Positions 19,933 to 31,161 of a stretch of 64,000 nt of DNA are shown here, piece after piece. Under the pieces are notes generated by a model, which saw nothing but the letters and a program-made list of their open reading frames with translations, was not told the DNA's origin and did not search any database. Every line of letters begins with the position of its first letter. Within the stretch, counting starts at the first letter, position 1. A program made the position numbers and the translations under genes. Source of the stretch: Anthoceros angustus (taxonomy: Eukaryota > Streptophyta > Anthocerotopsida > Anthocerotales > Anthocerotaceae); the NCBI GenBank assembly GCA_010909165.1, contig VJWM01000119.1, forward strand, positions 248,001-312,000. Direction: 5' to 3'.

Positions 19933-21830
19933 ATGGGAAAGGTTTACCCCACCGTGAGCAGCGAGTACAATGTCGCTGTTCAGAAGGCTCGAAGGAAACT
20001 CCGGGCTCGCATAGCTGGTACTCGGGCAATTTCCAGGCGTGTTTTCCATCAAGTATTTTGAGTGTCTCAGATGAGAATCGGTGGCCTGACTAGGTCGTCT
20101 GTGCACTGCTTTGGGGGGACAGAGAAAAACTGTGCTCCAATTATTCTTCGACTTGCGTAAGTGGCATTACAGACCTAATGCAAGTATTTTAGCTGCCGGC
20201 CGCAGATTCATACAGGGCCCTGAAGTCATGGTCCTTGAATGTGATGGTGGAGCAGGTGGCATGGAGCTGGGACATATGACTGCAAGACCAGAACTGGAGG
20301 CCCTTTTGGCACCATCCGGTGTCCGGAGGAGCTTGGGCACGAGGCTAACAAGGGTCTTGATATTGCTGTTGAGCTTCTTGAACCTGTGAAGAAGCAATTT
20401 CCAATCCTTACTTATGCAGATTTCTATCAGGTGTGTCTCCCATCTTCAGCCCTCTTCCCTCTGCCACCGGGTTCATGTTATGACTGGAGATCACAATAAA
20501 AAAATCTCTCAATGCAGCATTGTCCTGTTGTGAAGGGTCCTCTCCATACTTGGTTTTATCTATCTGGCTAAAGTGACATTCACAACAGTACGATGGCATG
20601 CACATCCCCACAAGAACTTTCCTGGTTCTTGGTAGCAGATATTCCTGATGTAGCCTACATGTCACAGTTCCTGAACCATTGCGCAGTGACATGCGGACAT
20701 TTTAATAACGAGAAGTGACCGCATCCTTGAGATGCAGCTTGCGGGCGTGGTTGCTGTTGAAATAACTGGTGGACCCGAAATTCCATTCCACCCGGGCCGA
20801 CAGGTTCTGCACACTTTTACCCTAAACCCATGTGATGTTGGCACCTTTGGATTTCTGGATAGTTTTCTTTGAGAACACAGCTGAGCCATGGGATAATCTC
20901 TTGGCGCAGGATCTGACAACTGTCCCGGAAGAAGGTCGATTGCCCGATGCAAAGAAAGGTACAGACTTGTCTCATATTCCTGTCCTTGTCATTGACGTAT
21001 CCTACTCGTTGGAGTTCCTGAGGCTGGAGGCAGTAGGTGGCTGACTCTTTATTACTTCTTGGTTGCTGCTGGTGAGACTGCAGGGGCAGACCACCTGCGA
21101 GAGGTGTTCGGTCATATGGGCTTGAACGACAATGAAATCGTTGCTCTGTCCGGGGCCCACACTCTTGTATGAACTGAATCAGTGAAGACTGTGTTAGCAA
21201 TTAGTCACTGCAGGAGCCCGAAATAGATGATCATCCCCCTCTGACATGCCACTGGTGTTTGGCAGGGACGATGCCATATGGAGCGGTCAGGCTTCGAGGG
21301 CCCTTGGACAGAGAACCCCCTCTACTTCGATAACACCTTCTTTCTGTGAGTCCATTCGTCTACAGGATTGCACCTGGATTTGGTTGAGGCTTTTAACGTT
21401 CACCAAACTTGTGACAGAGAACTGCTGTCAGGGGAACGTGAAGGAATCGTGCAGCTGCCTACAGACAAGACCCTGGTTGAGGACCCTGGTTTCCGTACGT
21501 ATGTTGAGCTCTATGCCAAGGTGCACATCGAAACTCATCCTTCAAGTGGGTTGCAACTTCCAGAAAAAAAGTGAACTAAAAGCACGTCCCTCAATACAGG
21601 ACGAGGATGCCTTCTTCGCGGACTACGCCGAAGCCCACTTGAAACTATCCGAGCTTGGGTGCGTGTCTGGACTGGGTTGTAGTGGGCATCTCGTCTGTAA
21701 CTCTGTGGCATCAATATGTCTGACCAATCAGGTTGTTTGGCTCGACAGGTTTGGTGACGAGGGACAACAGGGTACTTGTACCTCTGGAAGCTGTGGCGCC
21801 CCACCAGTGCCCACAAACCCGCCTACCTGA
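19933..21830 (+). CDS. APX: Ascorbate peroxidase, cytosolic type with extended C-terminus
   Basis: Haem peroxidase reducing H2O2 with ascorbate (EC 1.11.1.11). Ten exons, all GT-AG and in phase: 19933-20017, 20123-20156, 20256-20430, 20738-20803, 20910-20958, 21084-21166, 21266-21345, 21418-21520, 21600-21658 and 21749-21830; 271 aa. It reads [40 protein letters not shown] (distal His; most APX have WHSAGT), [55 protein letters not shown] (proximal His), ERSGFEGPW and [20 protein letters not shown]. No transit peptide is seen. The last exon adds about 23 residues ([20 protein letters not shown]...) after the point where typical cytosolic APX ends. Confidence 0.9.
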
Positions 21831-23466
21831 AGCACTGCTGTTTTAGCTCAGTGATGACAACAAGCCAACAGGATAAGCCAACAGGCAAATACGTCTAACT
21901 CGTCACGCAATAACGTCCTACCCCTCAAACCTTTGGCCTCCAATTTGCTTCCTCCAATTCCCAGCGACGCTGGGTTCCTAGGACAACCCGAGCGTGACGC
22001 TAGGGCGGCGGCGGCGTGAGGAAATCGGTAGGAGACACGTGGGCGACTTGAAAATTTGAGCCAGGGCAAGGCGATTGGCCGTAACAGGGAGACCACTAAC
22101 CTGCCGCCATCCTCGTCACCGTCGTCCAGTAGCGAGCTTGGACATAGTTTGCGGATGCCCAAGACAAAACGGGAGCTCCAAGTGTTGACTAAGCGTAAGC
22201 CAGCGACGTGGCCCTTTTCCCTCCAGTTCCGCAGCATATACAGCATATTAGGAGCGAGTGTGTGGCCCTTACTCCGCCCTCCCTGCATGGCCTGCGTTGT
22301 AGCCATGAGCGACCCGGTCATCGTTGACGCCTTCTTGCTTGATTAGGTGGAAGCTCCTGCCGGGAGCGATGCACTTGGTGAGCTGCAGTGCCCTATTCAT
22401 GTAGATGCGCATCCAATGGGGACCACGGCCCGCCCCTTCGAACTCTGAGCGAAGGGTCACCTGGTGTTGTTTTCATCCCTTCGGAATCGTGGAACACAAG
22501 CACATTCCTCCTAAAGCTTCTATGCCTCCAAGTCTTTTGCTTTTACAATTCTCATGGTTTATGTATTTGATTTATTTTCTATTACATTTATAGCTTAAAA
22601 ATTATCTTTCTATAAGTGCTTCATATTTATGAATCACTTTGTCATGCTCTTTGACATATGTGACAATGAAATAAGAGATCAGAAATTCACACACCTAGGT
22701 AGAGAAAAGCTTTGCAAAAACTAAATTTAGAGAATAAATACCGATCTCAATAGATGATAATCACATTTCTATAGGTATAAGAAGTTTAATCATAGTTTAA
22801 AAACTCTTATTTCATTCTTGTTTTAAATGTATCAAAAGCAAAAACAAAGTCTTGCATACGGATAAGGATTTGAATACACTTTCAAATTCAAAACATAGTT
22901 CTCAATGAATAATAGGATTAACATTACATTGAATTTTAAGTTTTGGTGTTTATGGGTTAGAATTTTAAACCACAAAAAAATAGATTGAACATGTCTGGAT
23001 AAGTGAGATATACTGAATATAACTTTTGTTTAGTTAACATAAGTAAATTATAGCAAATTGCACCCTCTAACACTCTACCATTTAAAATGCAATAAGTGAA
23101 ATGATTACCATTAGCCTAGAGTTTTCAATTGTATCTGTATGGTTGGCTCTAAGGCAGCTCTTGTGGCTATCATGACTCTTGAGCCATTTTATTGGTCTTT
23201 TGCTCGGTATTGCACATAAGAAGATTGTTCATATGTTCGTTATATCTTTGCATATTTTAATATCTTTAGTTTTAAAAACATTATCAATTACAATGTATGA
23301 ATTGAGTCATTTCAATCATAGTTGAAGATTCTTTACTAAAATATGTTTTAAAATAAAAGATTGCAAAGTCAAACATATTTCAAAATTCTTTGTTTGATGT
23401 TCAAATGTATATTTCTTATCAATTTAAATATACTATGGTACTATGTTTGTCAATCTATCAAATGAT
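21831..23466. other. APX 3' flank and AT-rich intergenic DNA
   Basis: No gene recognised. GC content drops sharply after about 22.5 kb, marking the start of the repeat-rich block that runs to about 30.7 kb. Confidence 0.5.
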
Positions 23467-23960
23467 TGTGTGATGGACTAAGTGGCCACTTCCGCCAACT
23501 CAGGCAGAGGAAGTATTCGTCCCCTGCGCCAATCGCCACTTCCGCCAACTCGGGCGGCGAAAGTATTCGTCCGCTACGCCAATTAGAGCTGTACGAACGG
23601 CCATCCATTACGCTAGCCAAGAGTAGGACCACGTAACAGCTATTCAGCCACTCTTGACTAGTGTGATGGACGGCCGCTCCACCAAATGGTTGTTATGAGG
23701 TTTGACCACGTAACAGTTATTCGATCTAATCACCCGCGGCTATTTTGTATTTTATAAATGAAAGTTGTATCCGTGGTATAGATAGATAGATAGATAAATT
23801 AATTTATTACAGGCAATATGTAACCAAGTTGGTAGATGTCATAATCTCCTGTGGTTCCTTCACGTCTTGTATTTTGATTGAATGCCCGCTCTATACATTT
23901 AGGCCTAGAGTTGCAAAGGTATGTGTGGTTTCTCCATCTCACAGACACAATTGATGTACT
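23467..23960. repeat. Possible LTR or repeat segment with internal 50-bp duplication
   Basis: Begins TGTGATGGAC. It contains two adjacent 50-bp units (23485-23534 and 23535-23584, both starting GCCACTTCCGCCAACTC), then a second TGTGATGGAC and the pair GACCACGTAACAG(C/T)TATTC at about 23627 and 23703. A short GATA microsatellite lies near 23780. It sits just past the end of a gypsy-like gag relic and could be its LTR, but I could not find a matching partner LTR. Confidence 0.4.
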
Positions 23961-23989
23961 ACCGGTTGTATAGACGTCCTTAATCCATT

Positions 23990-24540
23990 TTCAGTTGATG
24001 TACATGTGTTCCTCGTGATAGCGCTTCTTCTCTTCTTCTGTCAGAACTTTGAAGGCAAGCTTCTTCTTGGCTGCGTTGGCTCTCAGCGTTCATTTAGATC
24101 TTGAAGGCTCGACTATATTTAGATCTTTATACTTGTTGTTGCCATAATTAATCGTCGGTCTCATCGCCTCCACCAGGGTGTCTGGACTTGTTTATTTCAC
24201 ATCAACCCTTCAAGCTCATAGTTCAATCCGTCAATAAACTTCTCAATCTTTTGCTCTTCGTCAAGGCATGGTAAATCGAAGGTTAGTTGAAGGAACCTAT
24301 CACAATACCTATGCACTACATCGAAGTTTATTGGATATCAATATGGGTCTGGGGGAAAGAACTCGCACAAGGGAGTACGGCGCGCCCATAAAAATAGGAC
24401 AATAAGTTGTGCTCTAAGACCCTCGCCTTGCTTATGTTGGTTCCTTCATATGCAACATTTGAACCTTTAGGTGGAGGAGTAGGATCTCTCCAAAAAACTA
24501 GGACTTGTTTTTTGGATCGCAATAATCGTTAAACCAATTC
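23990..24540 (-). mobile_element. Ty3/gypsy gag relic
   Basis: Minus-strand translation around 24310-24197 reads HRYCDRFLQLTFDLPCLDEE and then QKIEKFIDGLNYELEG, a plant gypsy retrotransposon gag core. Stops and frameshifts interrupt it. No pol was found attached. Confidence 0.6.
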
Positions 24541-24699
24541 TACAAGTGTGTCTAAACGTAAATTAATTTGGCATGTAACATGCAGAAAATATGAAAATGA
24601 CACTAAAAAAGGCCTAGACCATAAAACCTAAAAAACGTTAACATCATCTGGAAACAAAAAAGATAGATATCCAATTAAAGATTGAGCTACCAGTTGCAT

Positions 24700-27620
24700 T
24701 GTCATCATGGTCATCCTCGAGACGTCCAATGACTTCAAATAAAGGTTATTCTTTGCCTTTAATGCTCTTCAGTAAGTGGTTGTAACAAACGCTTTCGCCC
24801 AATATGTTTGAGGTAACCCTGCTCATAGAACCACGCTCCTGGTCAAACTAATTTAGCAATGCTTGATTCTTTTCTCAACTACACCATTATGTTGTTGGGT
24901 GTATGGAACAATTAGATAATGTTGAATACTAATTTGCTAGAAAAAAGTAATAAAAGGTTGAATTAACGAATTTCATCAATTGACAAGAACTTCAATAATT
25001 TGCTCGTGTGCCCGGTATAGTACATGAGGTAACCAATCCTTGAAGTCATCAAAAGTTTTCACTCTTATGTTGAAGAGAAGATCCATGTTTAGCCGGAAAA
25101 ATCATTAGTGATCCCCACAGAATATAGCGCACCTTTTAGAGAAGAGGTCTGAATTTTTGTTAGAATGTTAACATATACAAGCTCTTAAAATAAAATTAGA
25201 ACAATCAAAATAATCGAAATAAGTTGATATGTCTGTATCAGCCAATAATATATTGGCATGTGATTGTGGCTGGTGCCAAAAAACACATATGAGGTCTCAA
25301 CAAGTGACGCATGGCTGAAGATAGGGTGTTGATGAGATTGAAGTATGGGACTGACTCATTCAAGTTGGCACTGTTAGTAGGACTGTCTCGAGCACATATG
25401 TGGATTGTAAAGCTTATATCCCTTCGCTACATCTAAATACCCAAAAAAAATATGCTTCGCAACATTGTCATCCATTTTGCTCTTTTCCTTTTAAACACAT
25501 ATGCATAGGTGACTGCTCCAAGAGTTGAGAGATGCAAATCTTATGCCATGTCCAATGCTCAAAAGGCGTTACATCCATTGCACATTACTTGATACACTAA
25601 AGCATACTTGTACCTTGTTTTGTTGTACCGTTTAGCATAAGGATTCTGTGGAATGTGATAAGGAATAGTCAATTGTTGACTTATGCCTTTCTGCCTACTA
25701 GACGTTGCTTTAAGAGTTAACGTCCTGTAAGGACATGAACTCCTGAAAATCATTGTCTCTTATATCTTTATCTAAATTATAAATTCACTTAAAACATACC
25801 TCCATCTCATTGTGCATACTAGTGTTTGTCATAAGCTGACTAGTTCGATTATAAAGTATCCATGGCGTCTCATCAAGTTTTCTTTTCAAACTAGCTAATT
25901 CTTTTATCTTCAGTGCATTGACCGCTGGAAACCTGAGTTATAATCTGCAGAAAAGTTCCTTAACAGGTTCCGTGTGTTTTGTGTTCATGACTAGTTCCAT
26001 ACACCTCCGTCTTGGGGGTGCACATATATCATATGAGATAAAAACTCCATAGTTAAACAGCCTGTGAGCGAATCAGTGCCGAGATGGAGTGCCATCCCTT
26101 AGATTGTTTCAAAAAAATTTGTAAATCGTCCCAATTTCTGGGCGCTTTGGCCTTCCTCATGCGAGGTCAAAAGTGCGAGATCATCTTGTGAATAATGATA
26201 ATGATAACTCTTCAGATAGAGCATAGACGCTTTACTACAAAGAAGGCTTCCTAACAAGGTGAATTTATATCTTGGCTCTAAATTCATTTCCTTACCTCCA
26301 CACTCTTGCAACTTTAACACATAAAACATGCAAATCATGCAACTTTAACACATAAAACATGCATATCAATTGGGTAATTGATACAAAAATTTTTGGATGT
26401 CTTGAGTATCATTCCCCTTTAGTTGGTGAAGATAGTAGAGTGCAGACTGTATTTTGTGAGTATCTTTCACCCTCAAACATTGGTAAAGATATTAGAGTGC
26501 ATAGCATAACTCTATTTGTCCGAAAAGGTAAGGAAATATTTAAGTCGCCCTTAAAACATTGAGTAGACATGGGGCCGAATATGTCAGAATGTACAACCTC
26601 AAAGAAAACTAAAATTTTGTTGGTTTTGGCTCGTTATAGGACTTTTGCAAAATTTTGCATACTTGACAGTTTTGACTATTTGCACATCTTCAGCAAATGT
26701 TATGGGATGATCATGCAATTCAATAACTAAATAGTTTGTTGATGTGGCTTTGACTTGACGAATTTTTTTTTTAATTCGAACGAATAACAGGTTTTTTGTC
26801 ATGCTTGGACCATGTAGAACGACACAAAGAACAACTTATAGACCAACATTCAAGCTAAGTGTGCGTTATGCGTATAATAGCCAATCCACTATCATCTCCA
26901 AGCATTACGAATTGATTGGCGGTTGCTGGTGTATAAGTGCTAAACTAAGTTTTTGCATGACAAATGTGATCGGTAGCGTTGAAGTCAATAAACCACATCT
27001 CGCTGTCACCCTTCATGGTGAGGAAAAATTAACAACTAAGATTACTGGTGGCTTATTGCAACTTGTAGATGGTCTTGTAGCTAGATAAAATTCACTTGCA
27101 AAAGTAGCTTCTCTCTTAGCCGCTCACCCACACATTTTTTTACGGTAGTCATTTTTGTAGTGCCCAGGAATCCTACACCAATTGCAAGTTCTTTAAGCAA
27201 ATTTTGTGCTGATCAAAATGTTCAAGCGAGTCTGGGAGGACTAGAATATGTGCCGTCTTAATGGAAACCACGGCCGGAAGTAGTTTTGTCCTCGGTGATG
27301 GCCTCTTGAAGTAAATAGGACATTAGTCTTATGTATATAGGAGCGTGTTGTTGTTGTCATACTGCATTCCTCTCTCAAGAAGAGCACTAATGATTTTCGA
27401 TAAGGAAATATTATTTGGTGTCGACCTAAACGATGTAGCGGAAATTGCTTGCCTTGTAATGAAGTTCTGCAAACTCGCTCATCTTGTGATGATATGCACA
27501 ACAAATACAAAAGGGTGCAATAGACTAGGAGGCACACACCATTTACAATCCTTGCATTTGTTTATTTCTTGTCACGATGGGGTACATATGGAGTTTGAAG
27601 AAAGAAATTTCTCATCCATA
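24700..27620 (-). mobile_element. Ty1/copia polyprotein relic
   Basis: Decayed minus-strand element with copia order. A gag-like segment (SLSKIISALLERGMQYDNNN) lies near 27.4 kb. A zinc knuckle resembling NWCRIPGHYKNDYRKK lies near 27.15-27.2 kb, with its second Cys replaced by Tyr. A protease region (WFIDFNATDHICHAKT, usual core W-x-D-S-G-A) lies near 26.95-27.0 kb. An integrase segment GISQQLTIPYHIPQNPYAKR lies near 25.64-25.7 kb. Stops are frequent. A reverse transcriptase was not recognised, and the left end near 24.7 kb is approximate. Confidence 0.7.
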
Positions 27621-28290
27621 TGTTCAAAATGTTGAATTGCTTGTAGAGGTTGTTGGAAATCATGCTCCCAAAAAAAGTTTGGCCGACGTCGATAATTCTA
27701 GTACTGATTCTATCATCTTCTATGTGGTTTTAGATTGGTGCACCTAATTAGTAGGCTCGTTAGAGTAACCACTGTCTTGTCTTCTACGTTTGATTGTGGG
27801 GTGCAATCAAAATCTCGACTGTGGTTTGAGAGATAGGTCTCTGACGATAGCCAGCATTAGTACCCCATCTCTGCATAGTTCATATCATGAATGATAATGA
27901 GAACGAATGCTATGATGCTATGTTTGATTTCAAAACGCAGAGCTCGAGAAGGATTTGAGTGAATTCAGAGAGCGAGTTGCACATACAAAACCATAAATTG
28001 TATAAATGAACACAAAAGTATTTTAGGTTTATGTCTTTTGAATATCATCTAAAAGACTCTTCATTACTAAATTCTAATATAAATCAACATTAGGTTGCAT
28101 TATATCCGAACACATCATTATTTTGCATATATGGCATTACATTAGTACACATCTCCATACCTCAATACCCTTATACTCAAAGCTTGAGGGTCCTCCTAAT
28201 CCCACTAACAGGCATTAGGATCAAAATCTGAGAGTGGGTTGTCTCTAAAAGGAGACAAAATCGAGAGTGGGTTGTATCTTAAAAGCGTAA

Positions 28291-28449
28291 GACTGCTGAT
28301 AATCTAAAAGCAAAGTGAGCTGATAATCTAAAAGCAAAGTGAGACTGATAATCTAAAAGCAAAGTGAGACGCTGATAATCTAAAACAAAGTGAGACTGCT
28401 GATAATCTAAAAGCAAAGTGAGACTGCTGATAATCTAAAAGCAAAGTGA
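28291..28449 (+). repeat. 28-bp minisatellite, copy A (six units, indel-scarred)
   Basis: Six units of GACTGCTGATAATCTAAAAG+CAAAGTGA. Three of the six have lost one to four bases, giving 159 bp instead of 168 bp. It is the counterpart of the perfect-length array in copy B. Confidence 0.9.
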
Positions 28450-29978
28450 GACTGGCATTCCATCGTTACGTTGTAGTATTTTTATGACACATTCTAACAT
28501 AAATTAAGAAAAATGCATAAATATGTCGGATGCTAACACAAGAAAACAAAATCACACCGAAAAACCCTGGACGCGTTGCTTCTCAGAACGCCTTCTACGA
28601 AGTGCCTATGTATTGGAGCCAAATTTATGAGGCAAAGCTTGCCCTTGCAGTTTGGAAGTGCTCCATGGATGTACGACAAAGGTCATGAAGGACATGCCGC
28701 GATGCCGTTATGCCTTTATGTTGTATCCTATCCTTTGCAGGTAGGTGATAGAAAAGCAGAAATCCTCAACCACGCAGCAAAATGGAGGAAGAAAAGAGCC
28801 GGGTGGAAATCGAGGAAGTTGTACATAGAAAGAAGATAGTCCCTTGGACATGGTCTAAAGTCCATAGTGTGGCTCCAAGCTTTACCATGGTGGCCAAATA
28901 AAGGAGGGAGGCTGGCCTTCGTTGCAGGATTCCCGAATCTGCAGGGCGCGTGGGTGGCCAGTGGCCAGGCCGCCACCCTTGGGCGGAGGCCCGTTCACGG
29001 CCTGGGCCTGGCCTGGTGTGGCTGTCATCTGCATTCCTCTCAAGAAGAGCACTAATGATTTTCGATAAGGAAATATTATTTGGTGTCGACCTAAACGATG
29101 TAGCGGAAATTGCTTGCCTTGTAATGGTTAAACTCGCTCATCTTGTGATGATATGCACAACAAATACAAAAGGGTGCAATAGACTAGGAGGCACACCATT
29201 TACAATCCTTGCATTTGTTTATTTCTTGTCACGATGGGGTACATATGGAGTTTGAAGAAAGAAATTTCTCATCCATATGTTCAAAATGTTGAATTGCTTG
29301 TAGAGGTTGTTGGAAATCATGCTCCCAAAAAAAGTTTGGCCGACGTCGATAATTCTAGTACTACTGATTCCTATCATCTTCTATGTGGTTTTTAGATTGG
29401 TGCACCTAATTAGTAGGCTCTGGTTAGAGTAACTACCTGTGTCTTGTCTTCTTTACGTTTGATTGTGCGGGGGTGCAATCAAATCTCAGTCGTCACTCAG
29501 GGTTTGAGAGATAGGTCTACTGCAGCGATAGCCAGCATTAGTACCCCATCTCTGCATAGTTCATATCATGAATGATAATGAGAACGAATGCTATGATGCT
29601 ATGTTTGATTTCAAAACGCAGAGCTCGAGAAGGATTTGAGTGAATTCAGAGAGCGAGTTGCACATACAAAACCATAAATTGTATAAATGAACACAAAAGT
29701 ATTTTAGGTTTATGTCTTTTGAATATCATCTAAAAGACTCTTCATTACTAAATTCTAATATAAATCAACATTAGGTTGCATTATATCTGAACACATCATT
29801 ATTTTGCATATATGGCATTACATTAGTACACATCTCCATACCTCAATACCCTTATACTCAAAGCTTGTGGGTCCTCCTAATCCCACTAACAGGCATTAGG
29901 ATCAAAATCTGGAGAGTGGGTTGTCTCTAAAAGCTGTGAGACAAAATCTCGAGAGTGGGTTGTATCTTAAAACTGTAA

Positions 29979-30146
29979 GACTGCTGATAATCTAAAAGCA
30001 AAGTGAGACTGCTGATAATCTAAAAGCAAAGTGAGACTGCTGATAATCTAAAAGCAAAGTGAGACTGCTGATAATCTAAAAACAAAGTGAGACTGCTGAT
30101 AATCTAAAAGCAAAGTGAGACTGCTGATAATCTAAAAGCAAAGTGA
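29979..30146 (+). repeat. 28-bp minisatellite, copy B (six full units)
   Basis: Exactly six head-to-tail 28-bp units (168 bp), with one substitution (AAAAACAAAG) in the fourth. There are no spacers, so it is not a CRISPR array. Confidence 0.95.
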
Positions 30147-30740
30147 GACTGGCATTCCATCGTTACGTTGTAGTATTTTTATGACACATTCTAACATAAA
30201 TTAAGAAAAAATGCATAAATATGTCGGATGCTAACACAAGAAAACAAAATCACACCGAAAAAACCCTGGACGCGGGGTTGCTTCTCAGAACGCCTTCTAC
30301 GAAGTGCCTATGTATTGGAGCCAGAATTTATGAGGGCAAAGCTTGCCCTTGCAGTTTGGAAGTGCTCCATGGATGTACGACAAAGGTCATGAAGGACATG
30401 CCGCGATGCCGTTATGCCTTTATGTTGTATCCTATCCTTTGCAGGTAGGTGATAGAAAAGCAGAAATCCTCAACCACGCAGCAAAATGGAGGGAAGAAAA
30501 AGAGCCGGGTGGGAAATCGAGGAAGTTGTACATAGAAAAGAAGATAGTCCCCTTGGACATGGTCTAAAGTCCATAGTGTGGCTCCAAGCTTTACCATGGT
30601 GGCCAAATAAAGGAGGGAGAGGCTGGCCTTCGTTGCAGGATTCCCGAATCTGCGGGGCGCGTGGGTGGCCAGTGGCCAGGCCGCCACCCTTGGGCGGAGG
30701 CCCGTTCACGGCCTGGGCCTGGCCTGGTGTGGCTTCCGGC

Positions 30741-31161
30741 CTCGCTGGGAGGTTGCTTCCATTACTCCCTCCACCATTACGACTAAGCCCGCACCAATGA
30801 TTGAGGTGCCTCTTGTTCCTCGCACCCCGAAATCTTGACTGCTGGGCAGCCACGCATTCCCTGAGACGCAGCAGGCTCCCCTCTGCATGCCACCGTTCTC
30901 TGCTCAGCTGGGTCCTCCTCCCCCTTTAAGACCCCCGGCCCCCTCTCCATCTCTCACTCCCGACCCCTGCGTGCCTGCCTGCCCCGGCATTCTCTCCCCT
31001 TGTGCTCTCTTCAAATTTCCTCTCTTCTCCTCTCCTCTCTTCTCCTTTCCTCACCCCCGGCATTGCTTCGCTTTGCTTTGCATTGCCTTGCTTCGCAGCT
31101 GCCTGGGTTCTGGGATTCCGACGAAGCCCACATTCCGAGGAGTGGAATCGGGGCCGGCAGG
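30741..31161 (+). promoter_or_regulatory. PAL upstream region with pyrimidine-rich leader
   Basis: About 420 bp ahead of the PAL start. From about 30895 to 31090 the plus strand is strongly C/T-rich (runs of TCTCTTCTCCTCTCC), typical of a plant 5' UTR or Y-patch core promoter. No TATA box was identified. Confidence 0.45.

Larger units (their letters stand above)
27352..30740 (+). repeat. Direct duplication of a ~1.7-kb segment (copy A 27352-29024, copy B 29025-30740)
   Basis: Copy A runs from GCATTCCTCTC at ~27363 to GGCCTGGTGTGGCT at ~29020; copy B repeats the same order from ~29034 to ~30733. The junction is at about 29020-29030. Only copy A has the left flank (copia relic) and only copy B the right flank (towards PAL). 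The copies differ mostly by one- to several-base indels. Content: copia 5' debris, an AT-rich stretch, a 28-bp minisatellite and a GC-rich end. Confidence 0.9.

Noticed and set aside
28291-30146. 28-bp repeats as a CRISPR array
   Set aside because: The units are contiguous with no unique spacers, in a plant nuclear context; this is a minisatellite.
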